Shown piece after piece: positions 47,992 through 57,030 of a stretch of 64,000 nucleotides of DNA (the first letter of the stretch is position 1; every line of letters begins with the position of its first letter). The translations under genes and the position numbers were made by a program. Below the pieces are notes generated by a model. It was given only the letters and a program-made list of their open reading frames with translations, searched no databases and was not told where the DNA came from. This DNA is from Lachnoclostridium sp. (lineage in GTDB: Bacteria; Bacillota; Clostridia; Lachnospirales; Lachnospiraceae): contig JAETRR010000019.1 in the NCBI GenBank assembly GCA_021770065.1, positions 1-64,000 of the forward strand, given 5' to 3'.

Positions 47992-49236
47992 TTACGGAAG
48001 CAAAAGTTTTTGTCCTACCAGAATATGATTCATATCGTGAATCTGGTTCAGGCTGCAGATTTCATCTATCTTATTGTCCTGCCCGTATATCTTTCTGCTG
48101 ATTTTTAAGAGCGTATCTCCCTCCTGTACCGTATAGCTTTCAGGTATGGTTATCACGCTCTGGCTGAGCGCCGTCTCTGCAGGCTGTTCCGTCTCTGCAG
48201 GCTCTGTGGGTTCTTCAGGCTGATTCTCTTCCGGCTCCTCTGTGCCCGCTTCTTCCGGATTCTCCTGAGGCAGCGGTTCTGCTTCCTCCTTCGGCTCCTG
48301 CTCCGCCGGCGCTTCTGCTTCTTTTTCCCCTTCCGGCTGTTCCAGGGCCCGTGCGTTTTCCTCTTCCATGGCCGTCGTAAGGGGATCTGTATTTACGGCC
48401 GCCTGTTCCTCCTGCTCATCCAGGGATCTTGAAATTTCGCTCAGTGTCAGTTCCAATCCCTCCATTTTCTCATAATTGTTAATCAGAGTAATCCCTATCA
48501 CCAGTACCACCATCACCAGAAAAGTACTGGCCGTATACAGGAATGTCATAACCTTCTTCTGTCCCGACAAATCCTTTTTCTCCTGAACCAGAGTCCGGAA
48601 GCTCCGGGCTGCCCGGTCCTCAAACCCCTCTCTGGTCTCCACGCTCTCTCCGCTGCCCGTATCTACCATATACCGCTGCATGGCTTCATTGCGCTCGTAA
48701 AAAATATAGTACCCTCTCTGGCGCGTGAGTCTTCCGTTTTCATAGGCAAAAAAATCCTCCTCCCCGTCTTCCGGATTCGCTGCCATAAGAACCTTGTCCA
48801 CTCCGCCAAAATAATTGATATGGGTTTTCAGCAGTCCGGCATCCAAATCCGTCGGATAACCAGGCACGGACAAAAACCATCCCAGAATATCCTGCTCTGC
48901 AAAATATTCCTTGATGGTCTCATATATTTCCGCCCAGGCCTCGTCCGTGAAAGGGATTCCTTCCCCAAAATCTGCTGCGTTTTTTACGGCTGCTGCGCTT
49001 CTGATAAAAAGATACGGAATCCCCTCCGCCCATTCCGAATTTCCCAGAAGAATTGCTGCCCGGCTGCTTAAGGCCTCTTCCTTCGCCATTTTTTTTAAAT
49101 ATGTAACAACATAGTCCTCTATGTAGATTTTTCTGCCGGCCTCCGGCTCCCCAATCTGCCGGACATTCCTGGGCAGGTTTATTTTTCTCCCCTGTCCGGT
49201 TTCCTTTGTGTTTTCCTTATAAACAATTTCAATCAT
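47992..49236 (-). CDS. Degenerate JAMM/MPN-like domain, membrane segment and C-terminal LysM
   Basis: 414 residues. Residues about 38-185 resemble a JAB/MPN (JAMM) domain: RAAILLGNSEWAEGIPYLFI, then GWFLSVPGYPTDLD where active JAMM enzymes have GW-H-x-H-PG; both histidines are replaced (Leu122, Val124), so it should not be a metalloprotease. One membrane helix follows (about 229-252), then a Glu/Pro-rich stalk (about 275-355), and a LysM peptidoglycan-binding domain at the C-terminus (SYTVQEGDTLLKISRKIYG...LVGQKLLLP). The topology is cytoplasmic MPN, external LysM. GAGGTG precedes the ATG. First gene of the LysM-DUF5711-CvpA unit. Confidence 0.78.
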   Translation of the reverse strand: MIEIVYKENTKETGQGRKINLPRNVRQIGEPEAGRKIYIEDYVVTYLKKMAKEEALSSRAAILLGNSEWAEGIPYLFIRSAAAVKNAADFGEGIPFTDEAWAEIYETIKEYFAEQDILGWFLSVPGYPTDLDAGLLKTHINYFGGVDKVLMAANPEDGEEDFFAYENGRLTRQRGYYIFYERNEAMQRYMVDTGSGESVETREGFEDRAARSFRTLVQEKKDLSGQKKVMTFLYTASTFLVMVVLVIGITLINNYEKMEGLELTLSEISRSLDEQEEQAAVNTDPLTTAMEEENARALEQPEGEKEAEAPAEQEPKEEAEPLPQENPEEAGTEEPEENQPEEPTEPAETEQPAETALSQSVITIPESYTVQEGDTLLKISRKIYGQDNKIDEICSLNQIHDMNHILVGQKLLLP

Positions 49237-49285
49237 ACCATTTTCACCTCATTGTCCTCTTTTATTCCTGCGAGCAACGAGCCAA

Positions 49286-49307
49286 GCGGACATGCCGGCA
49301 TGTCCGC
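49286..49307. repeat. Perfect 22-bp palindrome
   Basis: GCGGACATGCCGGCATGTCCGC equals its own reverse complement; it lies 50 bases upstream of the LysM gene start. It may be an operator or a stem without a loop. GC-rich sequence follows to about 49335. Confidence 0.6.
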
Positions 49308-49457
49308 CCGGCATATTGCCCGCGGCAGCCGCCGTCTCACAAGTATATCCGTCCAAACCGCTGCTTACGGTATTTAGTTGCATGGTAACACAGGCGTAAT
49401 GCATGATTTGTCATTTTCTGTCAAAGGAACCGGAATTTTTTTCGACATAACGAAAGA

Positions 49458-49510
49458 GGCTGCCGGGAAGTAAGACGCAGGCTTTTCTACCGTCTTACTT
49501 CCTGACAGCC
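49458..49510 (-). terminator. Terminator of the transketolase operon
   Basis: A 20-bp stem with two mismatches (49458-49477 with 49491-49510) lies 26 bases after the transketolase stop. The loop contains GAAAAGCC, as in the 173-base elements. Confidence 0.85.
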
Positions 49511-49535
49511 CCTTTTCAGTCCTGTCAGTATTCTT

Positions 49536-50474
49536 TTACATAAATTCTTTTACCTGTTCATATACGCCTGTTCCGTCAAGGCGGTACTTCTCAATCAGTT
49601 TTGCCGCCGGGCCGGACTCGCAGTAAGTATCATTGACGCCCAGTTTCTTTACAGGTGTGGGCAGCTTCTCACTCAGCACGTCGCAAACAGCGCTGCCAAG
49701 TCCTCCGATTACAGAATGCTCCTCTATAGTCACCACTCTGCCGGTCTTCTTTGCCGACGCAAGAATCAGTTCCTCATCCAGAGGCTTAATCGTATGGATA
49801 TTGATTACCTCTGCCGAAACTCCGTCTGCCGCAAGTTTTTCCGCCGCTTCCAGCGCGCTGTTTACACACAGGCCTGTTGCTGCAAGAGTCACATCAGAGC
49901 CTTCTCTCAGAACAATTCCCTTGCCAATCTCAAACTTGTAAGTTGCCTCGTCATTAAATACCGGAACGGCCATTCTGCCGAAGCGCAGATATACAGGTCC
50001 CACATATTCCGCTGCCGCCTTCACTGCTGCCCGGGCCTCTACATCGTCTGCCGGATTGATAATCACCATACCGGGAATCGTGCGCATCAAGGCAATGTCC
50101 TCATTGCACTGATGGGTTGCTCCATCCTCGCCGACAGAGATTCCCGCATGGGTTGCTCCAATCTTTACATTCAAGTGGGGATATCCGACCGCATTGCGGA
50201 CCTGCTCAAAAGCGCGTCCAGCCGCAAACATAGCGAAGGAGCTGCAGAACGGAATCTTGCCGGTAGTCGCCACGCCCGCCGCAATACTTACCATGTTGCA
50301 CTCTGCGATTCCGCAGTCAAAGAAGCGCTCCGGAAACGCTTTCTTAAATACGCCTGTTTTGGTTGCGCCTGCCAGGTCAGCATCCAATACCAGCACGTTG
50401 GGGTTCTCTTCACCCAGAGCCTTTAACGCATTGCCATAGCTTTCCCTCGTTGCGATCTTCTTTACTTCTGACAT
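49536..50474 (-). CDS. Transketolase, C-terminal (pyrimidine and C) subunit
   Basis: The 312 residues contain the pyrimidine-binding domain (KIATRESYGNALKALGEENPNVLVLDADLAGATKTG, GIAECNMVSIAAGVATTGKIPF, GISVGEDGATHQCNEDIALMRTIPGM) and the C-terminal domain (VTIEEHSVIGGLGSAV). It pairs with the N-terminal subunit from the preceding gene to transfer two-carbon units between sugar phosphates using thiamine diphosphate. Its start overlaps the end of that gene by 13 bases. Split transketolases are common in anaerobic Bacillota. Confidence 0.92.
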   Translation of the reverse strand: MSEVKKIATRESYGNALKALGEENPNVLVLDADLAGATKTGVFKKAFPERFFDCGIAECNMVSIAAGVATTGKIPFCSSFAMFAAGRAFEQVRNAVGYPHLNVKIGATHAGISVGEDGATHQCNEDIALMRTIPGMVIINPADDVEARAAVKAAAEYVGPVYLRFGRMAVPVFNDEATYKFEIGKGIVLREGSDVTLAATGLCVNSALEAAEKLAADGVSAEVINIHTIKPLDEELILASAKKTGRVVTIEEHSVIGGLGSAVCDVLSEKLPTPVKKLGVNDTYCESGPAAKLIEKYRLDGTGVYEQVKEFM

Positions 50475-51298
50475 AATGCTTCACCTGCCTTCTCTAATTC
50501 TGCCATTGCGGCTGCATACTGCTCATCATTGGGAGCAGAGCCATGCCATGACGCGTTGTTCTCCATAAAGGAAACACCCTTGCCTTTTACCGTCTTCATA
50601 ATGATAACCGTAGGCTGACCTTTTATGGTTTTTGCTTCATCAAAAGCTGCCCTTAACTGATCAAAATCATGTCCGTCCACGCTGATTGTGTGGAAGCCGA
50701 ACGCTTCAAACTTCTCGGGAATGGGGTAAGGAGAGTTTACCTCCTCAATGGTTCCGTCTATCTGCAGATTGTTGTTATCCACGATCACGCACAGGTTGTC
50801 CAGCTTCTTGGCGCTTGCAAACATAGATGCCTCCCAGACCTGGCCCTCCTGCAGTTCTCCGTCACCCAGAAGCGTGTATACACGATAAGTATCTCCAAAT
50901 GTCTTTGCGGAAAGCGCCATGCCTACAGCCGCGGAGATTCCCTGTCCCAGGGAGCCGCTGGACATATCCAGTCCGGGCGTATGCTGCATACAGGGATGTC
51001 CCTGTAAATGAGAACCAATATGGCGCAGGGTCAGCAAATCCTCCTTCGGGAAGAAGCCCCTCTCTGCCAGGACTGCGTAAAGTCCCGGAGCCGTATGGCC
51101 TTTGGAAAGCACGAAACGGTCTCTGTCTGCCTTCTTCGGATCCTTCGGGTCAATATTCAGCTCTTCAAAATACAGATATGTGAAAACATCTGCTGCCGAT
51201 AAAGAACCGCCCGGATGTCCGGACTTTGCACTGTGAACGGCTGTAACGATGCTCTTGCGGACTTCGTTGGCCGTCTTTTGAAGTTCTAACTTTGTCAT
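50462..51298 (-). CDS. Transketolase, N-terminal (ThDP-binding) subunit
   Basis: 278 residues: SAKSGHPGGSLSAADVFTYLYF, VLSKGHTAPGLYAVLAERG, SLGQGISAAVGMALSAK and the ThDP/Mg motif GDGELQEGQVWEA...NN. It contains only the PP domain and needs the overlapping downstream gene to form the active enzyme of the non-oxidative pentose phosphate pathway. AGGTGGGA precedes the ATG. Its upstream region contains the structured element at 51464-51636. Confidence 0.92.
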   Translation of the reverse strand: MTKLELQKTANEVRKSIVTAVHSAKSGHPGGSLSAADVFTYLYFEELNIDPKDPKKADRDRFVLSKGHTAPGLYAVLAERGFFPKEDLLTLRHIGSHLQGHPCMQHTPGLDMSSGSLGQGISAAVGMALSAKTFGDTYRVYTLLGDGELQEGQVWEASMFASAKKLDNLCVIVDNNNLQIDGTIEEVNSPYPIPEKFEAFGFHTISVDGHDFDQLRAAFDEAKTIKGQPTVIIMKTVKGKGVSFMENNASWHGSAPNDEQYAAAMAELEKAGEALCQK

Positions 51299-51463
51299 GT
51301 CTGTCCCACCTTTTAAATTTTTTTAAGAATCCTGTTCCTATCAATCGGATTTTTCTTCCTTATGATAGCAAAATCTCTTCTTATAGTATACTCAGAGAAC
51401 CGGAACCGGTCAAGCTGTTATTAGCCGATTCCGACATATTTTCCTTTATCTGGTTATCGTTCA

Positions 51464-51636
51464 GGGGGCGGCAGCAAAACCGGCTCTCAGGCTTTTCCAT
51501 ATCCGTGTTCGGACGGTTCGTGTACACCGCGTCTGCTCTTGCCGGACAAAAGTCCGTCAATATCAGACACGGCGTTCACGAACAGCCGGACACTTGATAT
51601 TGGAAAAGCCTGAGAGCCGGTTTTGCTGCCGCCCCT
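51464..51636. repeat. 173-base structured element with perfect 35-bp stem
   Basis: 51465-51499 and 51601-51635 are perfect inverted repeats of 35 bases. Inside, CGTGTTCGGACGGTTCGTG pairs imperfectly with CACGAACAGCCGGACAC, then an inner CGTCTG/CAGAC arm and a CGGAC-AAAA-GTCCG tip. Same length and partly the same core as 29295-29467. It lies 13 bases after the glycosyltransferase stop (terminator position) in the 350-base gap before transketolase. Confidence 0.88.
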
Positions 51637-51648
51637 TGAAGTACAGCC

Positions 51649-53007
51649 TTATCCGGCACGCGGTGTAATCCCCAGTCCCGTATAACACACTATACTCAAA
51701 ACGCTCCATATAATTACCGCGGCAGACAGTGCCTTTGCCGAGCGCTTCTCCCCGTGCTCCTCGATATACCACCCGAAAGCCGCACTGCCGGTCAGCGCCG
51801 TCAGCGCAATATAGCGGAAATCCATGCTGCACACCTTCGGGTACTGGAAGCAGAACCTGATATAAAAAACCATGGTTATCACATAAAGCAGAAAAACAAA
51901 CCTTTTTTCCAGCAGCTGCCGGCCTCTTGCCGCTCCAAGCGAAAGCACTGCCGGCACGGAAAGCGCTGCCAGAATACCGTTTACAATCGTAAGCGCAATC
52001 AGAAACCAGTATTCCGCCCCCCAGCTCATCAATATGTACTCCCCGAAGACAGAGGTTTTTAACAGTGTGATTCCGATATTATAATCTTTAAAATCCCCTC
52101 TGAACTGCACCGACAGCTGGCGCAGCGGCCCGTCCTTCAGCCCGAACAGCCTCTGGGTTACGGTATACCCGCTGACATCCTGGGAGGAAAATTCCGTCAG
52201 CGCCGCCGGTGTAAAGTCAAACGGCATTCCGAATTTTATATAATTGTATACGCTCCAGGCCAGCCCCAGAGGGACTGTAACCGCGCCGAAAATCAAAAAC
52301 TGCACCAACAGGCGTTTCCTTATGAGCGGATCTTTCCATTTTTTCACCAGCACATACAGAAATACAAACCCGATTGCAGGCGTAATTAAAAAGGTATTCT
52401 GTTTTGTCCAGATGCCGCCCAGCAGAAAAACCGAGATCAGCAGAATGTTTCCCACGGACTGCTTCCGATACCAGCGGAGTGTATAGTATACCGCCCCGGC
52501 CATGAACATCAGGCACAGCCCGTCATTATTGATACTTCCTGCAAACAGGTAAAATGCAGGGTGAAATGCGGTAATAAGATAAGCGGTCAGAAGCGCCTTT
52601 CCCCAAAAGCCCAGTTCTTTTAAAATTTTGCAGAAAAATACCAGCGTAACTACAGAATACAAAAGAGAGAGATACTGCAGATGTTCAAATGCTTCCTCGT
52701 AAGGCGTCCCCAAAAGCAGGCTGAACCGCACACAGGCAGCGGACAGAAGATGCGACAACGGCGGATGATAAAACTGGTATCTGGTCATCGGATCAAAATC
52801 ATGAAAAATATGTCCTCCTTCCAGGAAATACTCTATATAGCCCAGATGCCCCTGGCCCGATCCCAGTACCGTTAAATCATGCTGTCCCATCATAAAGGGT
52901 GTATACAAAACATAGCCCAGACGCATCAGAACTCCCAGAAGCGTAATGATGCCGATCCAGACCTTTTCATCTCTTAGTCTTTCAACTGCCGGGATTCCTG
53001 CCCTCAC
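51649..53007 (-). CDS. GT-C-type membrane glycosyltransferase (PMT/GT39-like)
   Basis: 452 residues with roughly ten or more membrane segments. After the first helix comes a large external loop with GQHDLTV and later DFDPMTRYQFYHPPLSHLLSA, where an Asp and the HPPL motif recall polyprenyl-phosphate-sugar glycosyltransferases of the PMT/ArnT class. The acceptor is unknown. It starts at GTG overlapping the recR stop by four bases, so it is co-transcribed with recR, though the functions are unrelated. Confidence 0.75.
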   Translation of the reverse strand: MRAGIPAVERLRDEKVWIGIITLLGVLMRLGYVLYTPFMMGQHDLTVLGSGQGHLGYIEYFLEGGHIFHDFDPMTRYQFYHPPLSHLLSAACVRFSLLLGTPYEEAFEHLQYLSLLYSVVTLVFFCKILKELGFWGKALLTAYLITAFHPAFYLFAGSINNDGLCLMFMAGAVYYTLRWYRKQSVGNILLISVFLLGGIWTKQNTFLITPAIGFVFLYVLVKKWKDPLIRKRLLVQFLIFGAVTVPLGLAWSVYNYIKFGMPFDFTPAALTEFSSQDVSGYTVTQRLFGLKDGPLRQLSVQFRGDFKDYNIGITLLKTSVFGEYILMSWGAEYWFLIALTIVNGILAALSVPAVLSLGAARGRQLLEKRFVFLLYVITMVFYIRFCFQYPKVCSMDFRYIALTALTGSAAFGWYIEEHGEKRSAKALSAAVIIWSVLSIVCYTGLGITPRAG

Positions 53008-53600
53008 AGCTCCACACGTCCTTCCAGTGCGCGCAAAAGCGTCACTTCATCAATATATTCCAGGTCTCCGCCCACCGGCACGCCACTGGCTATCCGTGTC
53101 ACCAGAATCCCCGTCGGTTTAATGAGTTTGCTGATATACATAGCCGTTGTCTCACCCTCCAGGCTTGAGTTGGTGGCAATGATAACCTCCTCCACCTCTC
53201 CCTGAAGCCTGGTCATCAGTTCCTTTAAACGGATATCGTTAGGCCCGATTCCGAGCATGGGGGAAATGGCTCCGTGAAGCACATGGTATACTCCCTCAAA
53301 CCGCCCCGTCTTTTCATAAGCCGCCAGATCCCGCGTATTCTCCACCACCATTATCTGCCTGCTGTTCCGCTTGGGATTGCTGCAGATAGGACAGAGCTCC
53401 CGATCTGTCATGGTAAAACACTGCTTACAGTAGCGGACGTTTTTCTTGGCATCCAGAACGGACTCAGACAAAGCCTGCACCTTTTCCATCGGCATATTGA
53501 CAATGTGAAAGGCCAGGCGCTGAGCCGTCTTACTTCCGATCCCCGGCAGAGCGGAAAGCTGTTCAATTAATCTGCTGATTTGACTGCCGTAATAATCCAT
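53004..53600 (-). CDS. recR: Recombination protein RecR
   Basis: 198 residues, normal. Helix-hairpin-helix (LSALPGIGSKTAQRLAFHI), zinc finger CKQCFTMTDRELCPIC, and Toprim domain (IMVVENTRDLAAYEKTG...). RecR acts with RecF/RecO in loading RecA at gaps. Its ATG overlaps the TGA of the ybaB homologue (TGATG), the usual dnaX-ybaB-recR order. Confidence 0.96.
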   Translation of the reverse strand: MDYYGSQISRLIEQLSALPGIGSKTAQRLAFHIVNMPMEKVQALSESVLDAKKNVRYCKQCFTMTDRELCPICSNPKRNSRQIMVVENTRDLAAYEKTGRFEGVYHVLHGAISPMLGIGPNDIRLKELMTRLQGEVEEVIIATNSSLEGETTAMYISKLIKPTGILVTRIASGVPVGGDLEYIDEVTLLRALEGRVEL

Positions 53601-53953
53601 CAGAAAGGAAAGCCTCCGCCCATGCCGCCGGTCAGCTTAGACATGGCAGCCGCGGAATCCTCCTCCATCTGCCGGAATGCCTGGTTGGCTGCTGCCATAA
53701 TCAGATCCTCCAGCATCTCAATGTCATCGGGATCTACCACTTCCTCCGAAAGCTTTACCTTCACAATCTCTTTCCTGCCGCTTACCGTAATCTCTACGGC
53801 TCCGCCGCCTGCCGCCGCCGTATATTCCTTTTCTTCCAGTTCCTTTCTGCTTTCTTCCATCTGGCGCTGCATCTTCTGCGCCTGCTTCATCAGATTGTTC
53901 ATATTGCCCGGCATACCCATTCCGCCGCCGGGAAATCCGCCTCTTTTTGCCAT
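53600..53953 (-). CDS. YbaB/EbfC-family nucleoid-associated protein
   Basis: 117 residues: Gly/Met-rich N-terminus (GGFPGGGMGMPGNMNNLMKQAQKMQRQMEE), central ITVSGRKEIVKVKLSEEVVDPDDIEMLEDLIMAAANQAFR, which is the family core. A dimeric DNA-binding protein. Its ribosome-binding site lies in sequence that matches the end of the hairpin repeats (see 53962-53977). Confidence 0.94.
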   Translation of the reverse strand: MAKRGGFPGGGMGMPGNMNNLMKQAQKMQRQMEESRKELEEKEYTAAAGGGAVEITVSGRKEIVKVKLSEEVVDPDDIEMLEDLIMAAANQAFRQMEEDSAAAMSKLTGGMGGGFPF

Positions 53954-53981
53954 ATCTTACCTCCAGTTCCGTAATATTATC

Positions 53982-55544
53982 TTATTCTTCTATTTCAATT
54001 TCCATATGAATGAGCTGTTCCATATCTATCTCACCCACATCCGGGTGCGGATCGCTTTCCGCGGACGCTACCGACAGCTCGATCGCTTTCCCTGTGTTCT
54101 TTTGAATCACGGCCCGGATCTCTTCCAGATGGGAAGGCTCCTTTAGAAATTCCTCCCCCGTAACGGAAGCCGCGATAATTCCCAGCCGGTTGTCCCCGAG
54201 GGCCTTCAGCCGTGCATCCTTCAAATAGGTGCGCAGGAGCGGATGCAGCCGGTTCACCACTTGATACCAGTTGTTCACTACATCCTGCACTTCTTCGGGC
54301 AATGCCTTGGGCGTCACAGGAGCCGCTTTCTGCTTCTTATCGGCTGCTTCCGCCGTATAAACCGGCTCCCTTACCGGTGCCGGTACAGCTCCTTCCTCCA
54401 TCTGCTTTTCCAGTGCCCGGATGCGGTCCAGAAGTCCGTCCGGATGCGTCTCCATGGACGGCTTACACAGCTTGATAAAAGCCACCTCCACCAGCACGCG
54501 CTTCTGGGAAGCATAGCGAATCTGTCCTCCAAGCTCCGAAAAGATCCGGATGTACCGCATAAGCGTATCCGACTCTATCATACCTGCCTCTTCCCGAAGC
54601 TTAAGCAGATTCTCTGTGGATACATCCAGAACATCCTCCATGCGGTCAGAGCTCTTGAGCAGCAGCAGATTGCGCAGATACCAGGTAAAATCTGTCACAA
54701 ACTGTCCCAGCTCTCTTCCCTGGAGCACAAGAGCCTCTATCTGTTCCATAACCCCTGTGAGATCCTGCTTTAATGTCTGCCGCAGCAATGCGCTGTAGAC
54801 TTCCGTATCCACAGCCCCCAGCACATCCAGGACGTGGTCATAGGTCAGTTCTTCATTCAGATAAAAGGCAATGCACTGGTCAAGGAGACTTAAGGCATCG
54901 CGCATGGAACCGTCCGCAGCCTTGGCGATATAACGCAGAGCTTTTTCTTCCGCCGTCACTTTTTCCGCCCGTGTCAGCTCTTCAAGCCTGGCCGTAATGG
55001 TCTCTGCCGAAATCCGCCGGAAATCGTACCGCTGGCATCTGGAAAGAATTGTCACGGGAATCTTATGGGCCTCTGTAGTTGCCAGAATAAAAATCACATA
55101 AGAGGGCGGCTCTTCCAGTGTCTTTAAAAGCGCATTAAATGCTCCGATAGAAAGCATATGCACTTCATCAATAATATAGACCTTATACCGCCCCTCTGTC
55201 GGCGAGTAGGCCACCTCATCCCGGATCTCCCGGATATTGTCCACGCCATTGTTGGAGGCTGCGTCAATCTCTATCACATTCATGGAAGAACCTGCCGCAA
55301 TGGAACGGCAGGCCGCACATTCTCCGCAGGGGTTTCCGTCTGTCGGATGTTCACAGTTGACTGCCTTTGCAAATATCTTGGCAATGGTAGTCTTGCCGGT
55401 ACCTCTGGTGCCGCAGAACAGATAGGCATGGCCTATCCGTTCTGCCTTAATCTGATTTTTTAATGTTGTTACAATATGCTCCTGGCCCTTTACATCGTTA
55501 AACTCTGTGGGACGGAACTTCCGGTAGAGCGCCATATAAGACAT
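53982..55544 (-). CDS. dnaX: DNA polymerase III subunits gamma/tau
   Basis: The 520-residue clamp-loader ATPase has Walker A GTRGTGKTTIAKI, zinc module CEHPTDGNPCGECAAC, Walker B VYIIDEVHML, sensor-1 FILATTEAHKIP and AAA+ lid, then tau-specific C-terminal regions. Start ATG with GGAG upstream, three bases after the pfkA stop, so dnaX may be expressed with pfkA. Confidence 0.96.
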   Translation of the reverse strand: MSYMALYRKFRPTEFNDVKGQEHIVTTLKNQIKAERIGHAYLFCGTRGTGKTTIAKIFAKAVNCEHPTDGNPCGECAACRSIAAGSSMNVIEIDAASNNGVDNIREIRDEVAYSPTEGRYKVYIIDEVHMLSIGAFNALLKTLEEPPSYVIFILATTEAHKIPVTILSRCQRYDFRRISAETITARLEELTRAEKVTAEEKALRYIAKAADGSMRDALSLLDQCIAFYLNEELTYDHVLDVLGAVDTEVYSALLRQTLKQDLTGVMEQIEALVLQGRELGQFVTDFTWYLRNLLLLKSSDRMEDVLDVSTENLLKLREEAGMIESDTLMRYIRIFSELGGQIRYASQKRVLVEVAFIKLCKPSMETHPDGLLDRIRALEKQMEEGAVPAPVREPVYTAEAADKKQKAAPVTPKALPEEVQDVVNNWYQVVNRLHPLLRTYLKDARLKALGDNRLGIIAASVTGEEFLKEPSHLEEIRAVIQKNTGKAIELSVASAESDPHPDVGEIDMEQLIHMEIEIEE

Positions 55545-55547
55545 GGG

Positions 55548-56621
55548 TTAATCTCCAAAACTGATTCCCACCATCTTCGCTTCTGCTATGATGGAAGAAT
55601 TGGGATCCACAAACTTTAACTTTCCTGCAGATTCCTGCAGCGGAATTCTCTTTGTCTCATTGCCTACAATGCCTATCATGTAGCCGTAATCGTCTTCTAC
55701 AATGGCCTGAGCCGCAGCGGCGCCTAATCTTGTGGACAATACGCGGTCATACGGACAGGGACTTCCGCCTCTCTGGGTATGTCCGGGCACGGTTACACGA
55801 ACTTCTGTCCCGAGACGTTTGGTAAGCTGATCCGCAATCTCGTAGGATACGGCAGGATACGGGTAGGTCTCCATGAACTTCTTCAGTTCCTTCTTGGACA
55901 TCTCGGCGCGCTCCTTCGGAATGGCACCTTCTGCCACCGCAAGGATGGTAAAGCCCTTCTTCTGCTTATTCCGGGCATCAATGGCATCACAGATGCTGTC
56001 AATGCTGTAGGGAATCTCGGGAATCAGTATGATATCCGCTCCGCCTGCAATTCCCGCATGAAGCGTCAGCTGGCCGACCTTATGCCCCATAACCTCCACA
56101 ATGAAAACACGTCCGTGAGATGCTGCCGTAGTGTGAATACAGTCAATACAGTCGGTTGCAATATTCACAGCGCTCTGGAACCCGAAGGTCATATCGGTTG
56201 CCCAGATATCATTGTCAATCGTCTTGGGCATATGCAGAACATTCAGCCCTTCTTCCCCCAAAAGATTCGCCGACTTCTGAGTCCCGTTTCCTCCCAGAAT
56301 CACCAGGCAGTCCAGACGCAGCTTGTAGTACGTCTGCTTCATGGCCTCTACCTTGTCCAGTCCCTTCTCATCCGGCACACGCATCTGCTTGAATGCCTGC
56401 CTGGAACTTCCCAGAATCGTTCCGCCCTTGGTCAGAATTCCGGAAAAATCTTTCGGAGTAAGCATCCGGTAATTTCCATAAATCAGACCCTTATATCCTT
56501 CCTCAAAACCGTACAGTTCCACTTCGTCCAGCGCATTGCATACACCTTTTACGATTCCTCTCATGGTCGCGTTGAGAGCCTGGCAGTCGCCGCCGCTGGT
56601 CAGCATTCCGATTCGTTTCAT
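55548..56621 (-). CDS. 6-phosphofructokinase
   Basis: The 357-residue glycolytic kinase has GMLTSGGDCQALNATMRGIV at the N-terminus, the phosphoryl-donor motif GGNGTQKSA with Gly at the position that favours ATP over pyrophosphate, the catalytic PKTIDNDI, MGHKVGQLTLHAGI, and VPGHTQRGGSPCPYDR. PKTIDND is common in the mixed ATP/PPi groups, so donor specificity is not certain. Start at the ATG at 56621 with GGAGG upstream. Confidence 0.92.
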   Translation of the reverse strand: MKRIGMLTSGGDCQALNATMRGIVKGVCNALDEVELYGFEEGYKGLIYGNYRMLTPKDFSGILTKGGTILGSSRQAFKQMRVPDEKGLDKVEAMKQTYYKLRLDCLVILGGNGTQKSANLLGEEGLNVLHMPKTIDNDIWATDMTFGFQSAVNIATDCIDCIHTTAASHGRVFIVEVMGHKVGQLTLHAGIAGGADIILIPEIPYSIDSICDAIDARNKQKKGFTILAVAEGAIPKERAEMSKKELKKFMETYPYPAVSYEIADQLTKRLGTEVRVTVPGHTQRGGSPCPYDRVLSTRLGAAAAQAIVEDDYGYMIGIVGNETKRIPLQESAGKLKFVDPNSSIIAEAKMVGISFGD

Positions 56622-56764
56622 TAAGCACGCCTCCATCCTTTTTATTTCAGATTTTCCCCGGGTTCAGAGCACGTCTGAAAGCAGAAATAAGTTTATGAGA
56701 CACGCTCCGGCCCACATAATATATAAATTTTAACATAAATACGCATTTCTCACAAGGGAATAAC

Positions 56765-56793
56765 TTGAAAAATCTCTGAAAGCATATTATAAT
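56765..56793 (+). promoter_or_regulatory. tRNA-Ser promoter
   Basis: TTGAAA (56765-56770), 17 bases, TATAAT (56788-56793), about 60 bases before the mature tRNA. Confidence 0.8.
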
Positions 56794-56854
56794 ATATTTG
56801 CTGCCGCGCTGTTACAGGAATCAGGAATCGACACTCACGGCAGGCACATCCCAT

Positions 56855-56943
56855 GGAGGAGTACCCAAGCGGCTGAAGGGTCTGGCTTCGAACACCAGTA
56901 GGTCGGTAACACCGGCGCGAGGGTTCAAATCCCTCCTCCTCCG
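56855..56943 (+). tRNA. tRNA-Ser (anticodon CGA)
   Basis: 89 bases with a seven-base acceptor stem (GGAGGAG/CTCCTCC) and G discriminator, D arm, anticodon loop TTCGAAC giving CGA for UCG codons, a long type II variable arm (GTCGG/CCGGC) and T arm GAGGG-TTCAAAT-CCCTC. CCA is not encoded. The last anticodon-stem pair is a C-A mismatch. Confidence 0.9.
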
Positions 56944-57030
56944 TTATCTTTTAACAGGATTGTTGTGATCCGCAGAAATATTCTATGGATTGCCGCAATC
57001 CTTCTTTATTTTTAATCAGGAGGAACTCTT

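Noticed and set aside
56622-56854. Signal recognition particle RNA (ffs), often near dnaX and tRNA-Ser
   Set aside because: I could not find the conserved SRP RNA loop sequence between pfkA and the tRNA or just after it.
56855-56943. tRNA-Arg with anticodon TCG
   Set aside because: Shifting the anticodon loop by one base gives TCG, but the long variable arm and correct U33 placement support tRNA-Ser(CGA).
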